Below, one piece after another: positions 8,884 through 16,936 of a stretch of DNA of 64,000 nt (positions within the stretch are counted from its first letter, which is position 1; every line of letters starts with the position of its first letter). Below the pieces are notes generated by a model, which was not told the origin of the DNA, did no database searches, and worked only from the letters and a program-made list of their open reading frames with translations. This DNA is from Parascardovia denticolens DSM 10105 = JCM 12538 (GTDB lineage: Bacteria; Actinomycetota; Actinomycetes; Actinomycetales; Bifidobacteriaceae): positions 248,001 to 312,000 of the forward strand of contig NZ_AP012333.1 of assembly GCF_001042675.1 (NCBI RefSeq), in the 5' to 3' direction. The translations under genes and the position numbers were made by a program.

Positions 8884-9879
8884 TTATTTTCTGCTGACGA
8901 GCCGCAACAAGCAGTCGTGTAGCTTTGGGCATAAGGCGAAGATGAGAAATCGAATTTTTGAGGATAACGGGCAGTCCGAATCCATTAGAAGTTTTCCGTA
9001 ATGCCGTCTTACATATTTAATGATTCGTGAGTCAATCTTCCGGGCTTGAAGCGGCTGATCAATGATGGTTACTACCACTGAATGCAATCGTACATAGGAG
9101 AGAACTGTACGGTACAGGATAGCGGCCTTCAGCGGTCGTGGCTGTGAATAAGCCCATCTAGTCAGAGAGTTGATGGCATCGATATAATCATTTGCTTGTG
9201 TCAGTTTTGCATGGCGTCTATGCACTATTGAGCCAGTCCGCTGAACATAGCCGTATGTAGGCTCGGAAATTAGAACGAAACTACGGCAGCTGGAAAGAAT
9301 TTTGCCTATCGTAGCCAAGTCTTCATACACTTTTCCGATTGGGAAAAAATCGTCTGTAAGATCCGACCGTAAGAATAGCTTGCCACAAGCACACTCGGGT
9401 ATGCGATTGTAAAGTGTGTCGTGAATCATCTGTTCTTGGGAGATCATGCGGTTGTGAGACGGTTTTTCCCATTTGATGTCATGGGCCACAGCCTTCTTGA
9501 AACTTTCATTTTGAATTTTTGCGATTGCCATTGAACCAGGGTTCTGTTTGGCGGCGGCTACCATAGATGCGATGTAGTAGGGCGAGACTACGTCATCGCC
9601 ATCTACGAAAGCGACATACTTACCAGTTGAGCTGGCGATGCCGGTATTTCGTGCGGTTGACAGCCCCCCGTGTTTCTGATGAATAACGATGATTCTTTGG
9701 TCTAAATCTTGGTAATGGTCGAGAAGCTTTCCCGTCATATCTGTCGAGGCATCATCGACTAGTATAAATTCGCAACTCGGATAGGTCTGTCGTAGAAGGC
9801 TATTTACACAATACTCCACGCAGTCGTGGATATTGTAGAAAGGAACTATCACGGAAACTTTCGGGCAAGAATCTTTCAT
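8884..9879 (-). CDS. Family 2 glycosyltransferase
   Basis: 331 residues with a typical GT-A domain: VSVIVPFYNIHDC, FILVDDASTDMT, TARNTGI and the DxD-type FVDGDDVVSP. The C-terminal 110 residues are basic and mixed, without clear membrane helices. AAAGG eight bases before the ATG supports the start. It is probably the first gene of the minus-strand polysaccharide cluster in this window. Donor and acceptor sugars are unknown. The gene is AT-rich like the LicD gene that follows. Confidence 0.9.
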   Translation of the reverse strand: MKDSCPKVSVIVPFYNIHDCVEYCVNSLLRQTYPSCEFILVDDASTDMTGKLLDHYQDLDQRIIVIHQKHGGLSTARNTGIASSTGKYVAFVDGDDVVSPYYIASMVAAAKQNPGSMAIAKIQNESFKKAVAHDIKWEKPSHNRMISQEQMIHDTLYNRIPECACGKLFLRSDLTDDFFPIGKVYEDLATIGKILSSCRSFVLISEPTYGYVQRTGSIVHRRHAKLTQANDYIDAINSLTRWAYSQPRPLKAAILYRTVLSYVRLHSVVVTIIDQPLQARKIDSRIIKYVRRHYGKLLMDSDCPLSSKIRFLIFALCPKLHDCLLRLVSRK

Positions 9880-10197
9880 AGTTGAGGCCTTTCACTATTA
9901 ATTCCTATCTTGATTTCTGCACTCCTCGGGGCTGTGGAGAGCAAAGGGGCGGATTTATACCCATATCAATTATGTATTTATTGCTCGACGCACGTTAGCG
10001 CCCCGGGTACACTGGTAGGGACAGAAGAAATCAAAATCACGGAGAAAAGAGAGGCGGTGCCAAGAAGACTCCGCAAGAAAGCTTGAAAGCTGGAATCATC
10101 ATAAGCCAATAACCAAGAAACCAAGAAAAGCAGGCGACGTAAGAGGCAATAAGGCAAGCAAGGTCGGGTAAGGTAAAACAGGATACAGGAGAAGGCC
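9880..10197. other. Divergent intergenic region
   Basis: 318 bases between two divergent genes. The left half is AT-rich and probably holds the promoter of the minus-strand cluster. The right half (about 10020-10190) is purine-rich on the plus strand and ends with AGGAGA, the ribosome binding site of the acyltransferase gene. I cannot assign a convincing -35/-10 pair or a hairpin terminator. Confidence 0.5.
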
Positions 10198-11451
10198 ATG
10201 GAGCAGAGGAAACAAGCCAAACATCTACCGGATGATCAGCAGGTCGAGGGGAAGCTGCTCTGGCGCAAGGCCAGACACGTGGATGAACCGGCGGACGGTC
10301 AGACGAAAGCGGCGGGGAAGGCCCTGGCTGCGGTGGCCCCATCCCCTCGGCGCGAGCGCAACTACGGGATCGACTTCATGCGCATCTTCTCCATGTTCTA
10401 CGTGCTGATCCTGCACACCCTCGGCGCCGGCGGGGTGCTGGACAACGCGGCGGCCGGCTCCTTCCAGTACGCGGTCAGCTGGCTGATGGAGATCGGGGCC
10501 TACGGGGCCCTCAACGTCTTCGGTCTCATCAGCGGATATGTGGGCTACCGACCGACGCCCAAGGAGCCCGGTCAGCCCCGGCGTGTCCTCAAAATCTCCA
10601 GCTACCTCAGCCTCTGGCTAGAAGTGGTCTTCTACGGGGTCGGCTGCTGCCTGGTCTATATGGTCATCGCCCCCGGCAAAGTGACCGGGGCGGACGTGCT
10701 GCGCTGGGTTTTCCCGGTCTCCAACGGGGTCTACTGGTTCTTCACCGCCTACACCGGGGTCTTCTTCGTCATGCCCCTGCTGAACCTGGCCGTGGAGCAT
10801 TGCGACCGCCGGACCACCGCCGTCTTTCTGATAGTGGTTTTCTTCGTCTTCTCCCTCTTCGACACCTTCTTCACCCGTTTCGACCTGGAAGGCGGCTATA
10901 GCTTCACCTGGCTGGCCATGCTTTACCTGATCGGGGCCATCGTCAAGAAGTATCGATTCAGCGACTACGTGAAGCCGCCGCTGGCCCTGCTGGGGATCGT
11001 GCTCATGACCTTGGTCTCCTGGGGCTGGCTCATGTCCGGCTTCTCCTTCAGCGTGTACGACACCGACGTGGCCAAGGACGTGCTTGTCTCCTACACCTCG
11101 CCGACCATCCTGGTCATGTCCGTGCTGTACCTGATCATCGGCGCCCAGTTCAAACCCAGCAAGACCCTCACCAAGATCGTCAAGTTCCTGGCGCCCGGGG
11201 CCTTCGCGGTTTATCTGATCAACACGCAGGATTACATGTGGAACGTCGGCATGTCCGACCGGTTCGTGTGGCTGGCGAGCCGACCGACCATCCTGATCAT
11301 CCTGGTCACGCTGGGCTTCTCTCTGGTCTACGTGGCCGCCTGCCTGCTGATTGACAAAGCGCGCGCCTGGCTCTTCCGCCTTCTGCGCGTTCCTCAGGCG
11401 ACGGCCGCACTTGAGCGCGGTTGCCGGAAGTCGCTTGGCCGTGGACTGTAA
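10198..11451 (+). CDS. Membrane acyltransferase (acyltransferase 3 family)
   Basis: 417 residues. After about 55 hydrophilic residues the protein begins RNYGIDFMRIFSMFYVLILH, the characteristic first helix of acyltransferase_3/OafA-like proteins with Arg and the conserved His, followed by about nine more membrane helices. Family role: O-acetylation or O-succinylation of surface polysaccharides or other envelope glycans. AGGAGA five bases before the ATG supports the start. It is next to the polysaccharide cluster but on the other strand and GC-rich, so it may be an older resident gene. The acceptor is unknown. Confidence 0.85.
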   Translation: MEQRKQAKHLPDDQQVEGKLLWRKARHVDEPADGQTKAAGKALAAVAPSPRRERNYGIDFMRIFSMFYVLILHTLGAGGVLDNAAAGSFQYAVSWLMEIGAYGALNVFGLISGYVGYRPTPKEPGQPRRVLKISSYLSLWLEVVFYGVGCCLVYMVIAPGKVTGADVLRWVFPVSNGVYWFFTAYTGVFFVMPLLNLAVEHCDRRTTAVFLIVVFFVFSLFDTFFTRFDLEGGYSFTWLAMLYLIGAIVKKYRFSDYVKPPLALLGIVLMTLVSWGWLMSGFSFSVYDTDVAKDVLVSYTSPTILVMSVLYLIIGAQFKPSKTLTKIVKFLAPGAFAVYLINTQDYMWNVGMSDRFVWLASRPTILIILVTLGFSLVYVAACLLIDKARAWLFRLLRVPQATAALERGCRKSLGRGL

Positions 11452-11479
11452 GGCTATGCGGCGTCGGCTTGCGGATGAA

Positions 11480-12382
11480 TCATTTGGGAGATGGGTAGCA
11501 AATGCCCTCTTGATAGTCGGAATCTGAGCCGATCAAGTCCGTGATTGCTTTGGAGACGGATGTATCGCCATCAATATGTTTGCGATAATCATTCAACATG
11601 ATGATGGTGGAGAAGACGCTCTGATTACTGTATTTCATTTGTTTCGGCCGTAGCTTTTTAGGAACAGGGGCCGCAATATCAAGTGGCCTGTGCCAGAGTT
11701 GACTATGGTGAGCGCAGCGATTTCGCAGAGTGGAAATCGAGTGTAAAGTGTTCGGGAAAGGGACCCACTGGATTCCAAGACCGCTAGTCACTGCTTTCGC
11801 TGGTCCGTTATCTTTAAAATCGCTGAGCATGCGGGAGAATTTTCCCAGACTGATGACTTCAACCGCGACCCAAATCGGAAGCTTTTCATAGCCGGCATAG
11901 GCATTATCCAGATGATCGCTGCGGTAATGCAATATCATCTTGCTATTGCTTCGTTGAATGTTAGAGAGAAGCCCGCCTGGAACATTGATCGGTTCGCCGT
12001 CGTGAGTTGTATTTGGGAAATAGAGTTCGGGCTTAAGGTAGAACGCTCCGTTCCCGTAGGATTGCCCTAAAGCATGTGCATACCTCGTTTTTGTGGCGGT
12101 TTCCACATAGCTGATTTGTTCGAGAAGCAGATGTCGAAGTTGGTGGTCTTTCAGCATAATTTCGCAGATGTGGTTGAAATTGGTAGAAGGCATGAAATTA
12201 TTTTTTCCGTGGCGTGGGTCCTCCTGCCAATGGCGGGCATACCCGGAGAATCGATAGTAGTTCATATTCGTCAGGAACTCTTTAAGTGCGTTCGAGTCCT
12301 GACAATTCAGGCCACGTTCTTCAATCAACAAATCAGTCAATTGATCAATCGTCTTAAAAGGCTTCGATGAGGGGGCGGCCAT
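11480..12382 (-). CDS. Abi_2/AbiF-type abortive infection protein (HEPN)
   Basis: 300 residues. Features of the Abi_2 (AbiD/AbiF) family: N-terminal KTIDQLTDLLIEERGL, NMNYYRFSGYARHW, LRHLLLEQISYVETATKTRY and a HEPN RNase motif R-x4-H in RNRCAHHSQLWHR at about residue 220. Family role: phage defence by RNA cleavage in infected cells. The ATG at 12382 is preferred over the in-frame TTG at 12397 because AAGGAG sits between them at the right spacing. A strong double-stem structure lies directly upstream (12410-12466). The gene stands alone between housekeeping and surface genes, the usual setting for a single-gene defence island. Confidence 0.87.
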   Translation of the reverse strand: MAAPSSKPFKTIDQLTDLLIEERGLNCQDSNALKEFLTNMNYYRFSGYARHWQEDPRHGKNNFMPSTNFNHICEIMLKDHQLRHLLLEQISYVETATKTRYAHALGQSYGNGAFYLKPELYFPNTTHDGEPINVPGGLLSNIQRSNSKMILHYRSDHLDNAYAGYEKLPIWVAVEVISLGKFSRMLSDFKDNGPAKAVTSGLGIQWVPFPNTLHSISTLRNRCAHHSQLWHRPLDIAAPVPKKLRPKQMKYSNQSVFSTIIMLNDYRKHIDGDTSVSKAITDLIGSDSDYQEGICYPSPK

Positions 12383-12409
12383 TGCTCTCCTTAGCAAGAA
12401 TACAAAACG

Positions 12410-12466
12410 GCCCCCCGCATTTCAGGATAAAACCCGGAAAAAGGATTTTATTAACCTTGGGGAGGC
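12410..12466 (-). ncRNA. Structured leader, possible AbiF-associated RNA
   Basis: On the minus strand GCCTCCC (12466-12460) pairs with GGGGGGC (12416-12410), with one G-U pair. Inside it ATAAAATCC (12451-12443) pairs with GGGTTTTAT (12435-12427) around a 7-base loop. The outer stem is followed by CGTTTT, so an RNA could end here, 28 bases before the AbiF-like start codon. Members of this family have been reported to work with a small structured RNA. Calling this one is an inference from position and folding only. Confidence 0.4.
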
Positions 12467-12619
12467 GCTGTTAAGACTGATTTTACTCCTTCCGAATGAA
12501 AAAGTCATTGTTATAATTGGCTGGCGGGTCATACGCGAATATGGATAAATATTGAGATAAGTTTGGCTAAACGAGAATAACGAGAACCGGCTGACGAGAA
12601 TCCAGCGGTCCCAGGAATT

Positions 12620-12628
12620 TGCTAGCCT
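12620..12628 (+). promoter_or_regulatory. Extended -10 box of manC (leaderless start)
   Basis: TGC followed by TAGCCT (12623-12628) forms an extended -10 element; six bases separate it from the ATG at 12635. No ribosome binding site is present before that ATG, consistent with a leaderless transcript. Confidence 0.45.
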
Positions 12629-12634
12629 GACCCT

Positions 12635-13828
12635 ATGGGAAGCCTTGAAAATTCAGCCGAGTATTGCCATGATCAAGATGCCGATGACCGCCATGATGCC
12701 GGTCCTTGCCCTGATTTCTATGCCTTGATTCCGGCTGGGGGGGTGGGCTCGCGCCTGTGGCCTCTGAGCCGGGCAGACAAGCCCAAGTTCCTTTACGACC
12801 TCACCGGTTGCGGCCGCACCATGATTCAGGACACGGTGGATCGGCTGGTTCCTTTGTGCGGGGCAGAGCACCTAGCGATCAGCACAGGCCTGAGGCATGT
12901 GGACGCGGTCATGAGGCAGCTGCCGGGGCTTGCGCCAAGCCAGATTTTCGCCGAGCCGATCGGACGGGATTCCATGACCGCCATCACCTTAGGGACGGCG
13001 ATTCTGGCCAAGCGTCATGGGCAAGATATCATCGTGGGATCTTTCGCCGCCGACCAAGTCGTTTCCGACCGCGGCCGCTTCGAACCCGTTGTGCGCACGG
13101 CCATCGCCGCCGCCCGCGCCGGCTACGTAACCACCATCGGCATCACCCCTGATGGGCCATCCACCGCATTCGGATACATCCACCAGGGGGGCCACTTGGA
13201 GGGCAAGTCTTTGCAGGGCGAGGGCCAGGCTTACCGTGTCCGGCGCTTCGTGGAGAAGCCGGATGCCGCTACCGCCGCCGGCTACCTCGCCCAAGGCGGC
13301 TACCTGTGGAACGCCGGCATGTTCATCATGAAGGCCGGCGTCCTGCTGGACCACGTGGAGCGCCTGCATCCGGACATGTTCCAACAGATCCAATCCATCG
13401 TCGCCGCCTGGGACACCCCCGCCCAAGAGGAAACCGTGGCTGCTATCTGGCCGCGGATCGAGAAGATCGCCTTCGACTACGCCATCGCCGAACCGGTCTC
13501 CGCCGAGGGCGGGGTGGCGGTGGTCCCCGGGGACTTCGGCTGGAACGACATCGGCGATTTCGGCTCCCTTTCCGCCTATATCCCCGCGGTCGATGAGGCC
13601 GGGAACCGGATTTTGGAATCCGGCAAGAGGATCGTGAAACTGATCTCAATAGACTCGAAAAATAACCTGCTTGTTCGGGATAAGTCGAGTGAAGAGTCGG
13701 CGAAAACTATCGCCCTGATTGGCGTGGAAGACTTTGCTATCGTCGACACCGAAGACGCCTTGTTGGTCATGCCAAAATCCCAAGCTCAAAAAGTGAAGAA
13801 GGCGTCCGGACTCGCCGAAAAAGCCTAG
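12635..13828 (+). CDS. manC: Mannose-1-phosphate guanylyltransferase
   Basis: 397 residues. The pyrophosphorylase signature PAGGVGSRLWPLSRADKPKF is at about residues 33-52, followed by FAEPIGRDSM and VEKPDAATAAGYL; GDFGWNDIGDF is the usual late motif. It makes GDP-mannose from mannose-1-phosphate and GTP in the cytoplasm. The length fits the short, single-function form without the C-terminal isomerase domain of AlgA-type proteins. The first 28 residues are not conserved in character, so the start is less sure, though a -10 box six bases upstream supports it. It is divergent from the AbiF-like gene. Confidence 0.9.
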   Translation: MGSLENSAEYCHDQDADDRHDAGPCPDFYALIPAGGVGSRLWPLSRADKPKFLYDLTGCGRTMIQDTVDRLVPLCGAEHLAISTGLRHVDAVMRQLPGLAPSQIFAEPIGRDSMTAITLGTAILAKRHGQDIIVGSFAADQVVSDRGRFEPVVRTAIAAARAGYVTTIGITPDGPSTAFGYIHQGGHLEGKSLQGEGQAYRVRRFVEKPDAATAAGYLAQGGYLWNAGMFIMKAGVLLDHVERLHPDMFQQIQSIVAAWDTPAQEETVAAIWPRIEKIAFDYAIAEPVSAEGGVAVVPGDFGWNDIGDFGSLSAYIPAVDEAGNRILESGKRIVKLISIDSKNNLLVRDKSSEESAKTIALIGVEDFAIVDTEDALLVMPKSQAQKVKKASGLAEKA

Positions 13829-14015
13829 CCGGGCAGCGTCCGTCATCAAAGAAAAAGAACGTTCAAATCCCCGAGAATTAGCCATTCTCCAGGCGACACA
13901 CAGTGTCCTTTCAAGCCGATACCATAGTATGCGTAACCGAACGGCGCTGGCGGTTCAAGCTGCGGCGCTTGACAAGGGCTTTGCGAACGGCGCAAGGCTG
14001 TAGAAAGGGACCTCA

Positions 14016-15710
14016 ATGTCTATCAATCCTCCCGTGGATGCACAGAAGACCCAGGCTTGGGCCAATTTGCAGAAGCATTTCGACCAGTTGCAGAAGGATG
14101 GCATCAACCTGCGCCAGTGGTTCGCACAGGATTCTCAGCGTGTGCAGAGCCTGAGCTTTGACGCCGGCGACCTTCATTTCGACCTGTCCAAGAACCTGGT
14201 GAACGCTGAAACCATGCGCCTGCTGGCCCAGCTCGGCCACGAGGTCGGCCTGGAGCAGCGCATCCAGGACCAGTACCATGGCGTGCACATCAACAACACC
14301 GAAGACCGCGCCGTGCTCCACACCGCCTTGCGTCGCCCCGCTTCCGATGAAGGCAAGTTCGTCGTTGACGGTCAGGACACGGTCAAGGACGTCCGCGAAG
14401 TTCTGGACAAAATCTACGCCTTCGCCAACAAGGTCCGCTCCGGCGAGTGGGTCGGCGTGACCGGCAAGAGGATCGAGACCGTGGTCAACATCGGCATCGG
14501 CGGCTCCGACCTGGGTCCCAACATGGCCTACGAAGCCCTCAAGCCTTACGCAGACGCCGGCATCTTCGCCCGTTACGTCTCCAACATCGACCCCAACGAC
14601 CTGGCCGAGAAGACCAAGGGCCTCAACCCCGAGACCACCCTCTTCATCATCGTTTCCAAGACTTTCACCACTCTGGAGACCTTGACCAACGCCCGTTGCG
14701 CCCGCACTTGGCTGCTTGACTCCCTCCAGGCCCGAGGAGCCATCGACGGCTCCGATGAGCAGAAGGCCGACGCCATCAGCAAGCACTTCGTGGCCGTTTC
14801 CACCGCTTTGGACAAGGTCGCCGCCTTCGGCATCGACCCCACCAACGCCTTCGGCTTCTGGAACTGGGTCGGCGGCCGCTACTCCGTGGATTCCGCCGTC
14901 GGCACCTCCCTGGCCGTGGTCTTCGGGCCGGAGAACTTCGAGAAGTTCCTCCAGGGCTTCCATGCCATTGACGACTACTTCGTCAACACCCCGCTGGAGC
15001 AGAACGTGGTGGCTCTCATGGGCCTCATGAACGTGTGGTACGTGAACTTCTTCGGCGCCCACTCCCACGCCGTCCTGCCTTATGATCAGTACCTGCACCG
15101 CTTCCCCGCCTATCTGCAGCAGCTGACCATGGAGTCCAACGGCAAGTCCGTGCGCTGGGATGGCACCCCCGTCACTTATCAGACCGGCGAGATTTTCTGG
15201 GGCGAGCCCGGCACCAACGGCCAGCACGCCTTCTATCAGCTGATTCACCAAGGCACCCGTCTGATTCCCGCTGACTTCATCGCTTTCGCCAACACCCCCA
15301 ACCCCACTAAGGATGGGGACCAGGACGTGCACGAGCTCTTCCTGGCCAACTACCTGGCACAGACCCGTGCTCTGGCCTTCGGCAAGACCGCCGATGAAGT
15401 GCGCGCTGAAGGGACCGCCGAGGCCATCGTGCCCGCCCGCGTCTTCTCCGGCAACCGTCCCACCACCTCCATCTTCGGTGACGCTCTGACCCCCTTCTCC
15501 TTGGGTGAGCTGATCGCTCTCTACGAGCACATCACACTGGTGGAAGGCACTGTTTGGGGTCTGGATTCCTACGATCAGTGGGGCGTGGAGCTGGGCAAGG
15601 TCCTGGCCAAGGAAATCACCCCCGCCATCTCCAAGGATGACAACGCCCTGGCCGCTCAGGACGCTTCCACCCAGTCCCTGATCCGCTTCTACCGCGCTCA
15701 TCGCCGGTAA
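14016..15710 (+). CDS. pgi: Glucose-6-phosphate isomerase
   Basis: 564 residues, the usual length for long bacterial Pgi. All signatures are present: [61 protein letters not shown] and [11 protein letters not shown] with the catalytic Lys. It interconverts glucose-6-phosphate and fructose-6-phosphate, feeding the bifid shunt and, with manC, sugar nucleotide synthesis. AAAGGG precedes the ATG. Codon use is strongly biased, as expected for a highly expressed gene, and this creates a 562-codon antisense open frame that is an artefact. A strong terminator follows at 15851. Confidence 0.98.
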   Translation: MSINPPVDAQKTQAWANLQKHFDQLQKDGINLRQWFAQDSQRVQSLSFDAGDLHFDLSKNLVNAETMRLLAQLGHEVGLEQRIQDQYHGVHINNTEDRAVLHTALRRPASDEGKFVVDGQDTVKDVREVLDKIYAFANKVRSGEWVGVTGKRIETVVNIGIGGSDLGPNMAYEALKPYADAGIFARYVSNIDPNDLAEKTKGLNPETTLFIIVSKTFTTLETLTNARCARTWLLDSLQARGAIDGSDEQKADAISKHFVAVSTALDKVAAFGIDPTNAFGFWNWVGGRYSVDSAVGTSLAVVFGPENFEKFLQGFHAIDDYFVNTPLEQNVVALMGLMNVWYVNFFGAHSHAVLPYDQYLHRFPAYLQQLTMESNGKSVRWDGTPVTYQTGEIFWGEPGTNGQHAFYQLIHQGTRLIPADFIAFANTPNPTKDGDQDVHELFLANYLAQTRALAFGKTADEVRAEGTAEAIVPARVFSGNRPTTSIFGDALTPFSLGELIALYEHITLVEGTVWGLDSYDQWGVELGKVLAKEITPAISKDDNALAAQDASTQSLIRFYRAHRR

Positions 15711-15850
15711 AGCGGGCTGGCTCAGAGCTGTCTGAGAACTGCCGTATAGCTGATATTGGCTGAGGCTGTCTTATGATCGACTTAGGGATGTCTACTGGCT
15801 GAGAGCTGTTGTAGGTATCGATAGCAGCCGAAAATAGCGGCCGAATATGG

Positions 15851-15884
15851 AAAGACCCCGGATAAAACCGGGGTCTTTCTCGTC
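15851..15884 (+). terminator. Rho-independent terminator after pgi
   Basis: Perfect 11-bp stem AAAGACCCCGG (15851-15861) and CCGGGGTCTTT (15868-15878) with the loop ATAAAA. It is nearly symmetric and could also act for transcripts from the right. Confidence 0.85.
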
Positions 15885-15888
15885 CTAA

Positions 15889-15975
15889 TTTATTTAATCT
15901 TTAATCTTTAACTTTTAACTTTTAATCTTACTTTCGCCTACTATTTATCTATTACTTTATCTATCCTTTATTTTC
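15889..15975. repeat. T-rich degenerate tandem repeat
   Basis: A T-rich tract of 7-8 base units of the type TTTAATC/TTTAACT, repeated about five times at 15890-15930 and decaying into TTTATCTAT units. It lies between the pgi terminator and the 3' end of the minus-strand lipoprotein gene. No gene is seen. The composition is far more AT-rich than its flanks. Confidence 0.6.
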
Positions 15976-15994
15976 TGCTTTGTCAACTTTCTGC

Positions 15995-16732
15995 TTATCT
16001 TTCTCCCCGTTGGAAGGGCCGAACGGTGAGAATTTTCGTATTCGGATTGCTGCAGCCGATGTATCCCTTACCTTTGAGGGGGATGGTCAAAGCCTTGGTC
16101 TGATCCGGCGGGTAGACCATCAGCGTGTCCGCCGTGATGGGGGAGCAGGCGGAGGAGTCGAAGAGGTCGGCGTGGACGATCCGCAGCTCGGCGTGGGCGG
16201 ACTGACCCGGCTGGAGCCTGACGGTGGTGGGGGAGACGGAGGAATCCATGGTGGCCGCCGCCCCGATTTGCTTGCCTTTGGCCAGCAGGGAGACCCCGGC
16301 GTAACCGCGGACGGTGCAAGAGCGCGAGCCGGTGTTGGTCAGGACCAGGTAGGGGTAGCTGCTGCCGGCGCCTGAGCCGGAGCCGAAGGTCAGTTTGGCG
16401 CTCAGCTCGTCGCTGGAGCATTCGCCCGCAGTGGCCGCATGACCACCTTTCGGGTTTGAAGGGCGTGCGGAGGTCGAGGACTTGCCTTGGCCCTCTGAGC
16501 CTTTCGATTGGGGGGAAGACGAGCCCTTCCCCCCGGTTGAGGGGGACGAGGGCGTCGAGGAAGACGAGGAAGACGAGGTTTGGGAGCTGGTCGATTCTCC
16601 ACCTGTCTGATTGTTGGCGGAGGATGATCCGCACGCGGACAAGGGGGCGATCAAAAAGGCGCAAATCGCTAGCAGGGTGGCGGACGATTTCGTCGCCTGG
16701 CACATCCACTTTGATGCATGATGATGAATCAT
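15995..16732 (-). CDS. DUF4232 lipoprotein
   Basis: 245 residues. A lipoprotein signal ends in APLSAC (Cys34), followed by a Ser/Gly/Pro-rich linker of about 70 residues and then a compact domain with TAGECSSDELSAKL, YLVLTNTGSRSCTVRGYAGVS and a C-terminal Cys pair. This is the layout of actinobacterial DUF4232 lipoproteins, which are surface-exposed and of unknown function. The ATG at 16732 is chosen because a TATGAT box lies six bases upstream; the ATG at 16705 is a possible alternative. It is divergent from rho. Confidence 0.8.
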   Translation of the reverse strand: MIHHHASKWMCQATKSSATLLAICAFLIAPLSACGSSSANNQTGGESTSSQTSSSSSSSTPSSPSTGGKGSSSPQSKGSEGQGKSSTSARPSNPKGGHAATAGECSSDELSAKLTFGSGSGAGSSYPYLVLTNTGSRSCTVRGYAGVSLLAKGKQIGAAATMDSSVSPTTVRLQPGQSAHAELRIVHADLFDSSACSPITADTLMVYPPDQTKALTIPLKGKGYIGCSNPNTKILTVRPFQRGER

Positions 16733-16738
16733 AAACCC

Positions 16739-16744
16739 ATCATA
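16739..16744 (-). promoter_or_regulatory. -10 box of the DUF4232 lipoprotein gene
   Basis: TATGAT on the minus strand, six bases before the ATG at 16732; TCGACG lies at the -35 position with 17 bases between. No ribosome binding site is seen. Confidence 0.5.
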
Positions 16745-16936
16745 CCTTCGTTTTCGCGGTGCGTCGAGACACGGGCACGCGCGAGTTTTCTGTCTGTGAG
16801 AAGGGGTATAGTGAAATCATTCATCCCTCGTGGACGTGAATTTGCCGCCGATGTCAGGTGCGGCAAATATTTCCGGCAGAACTCCCTGAAAGGGCTTATT
16901 CTGTCTACTTATCCGAACTATGAAAGGGTTAGTCCC

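Noticed and set aside
14013-15701. 562-codon open frame antisense to pgi
   Set aside because: It mirrors a complete, motif-rich pgi. Strong codon bias at high GC leaves the opposite strand open; the translation is Gly/Val/Asp-rich with no domain.
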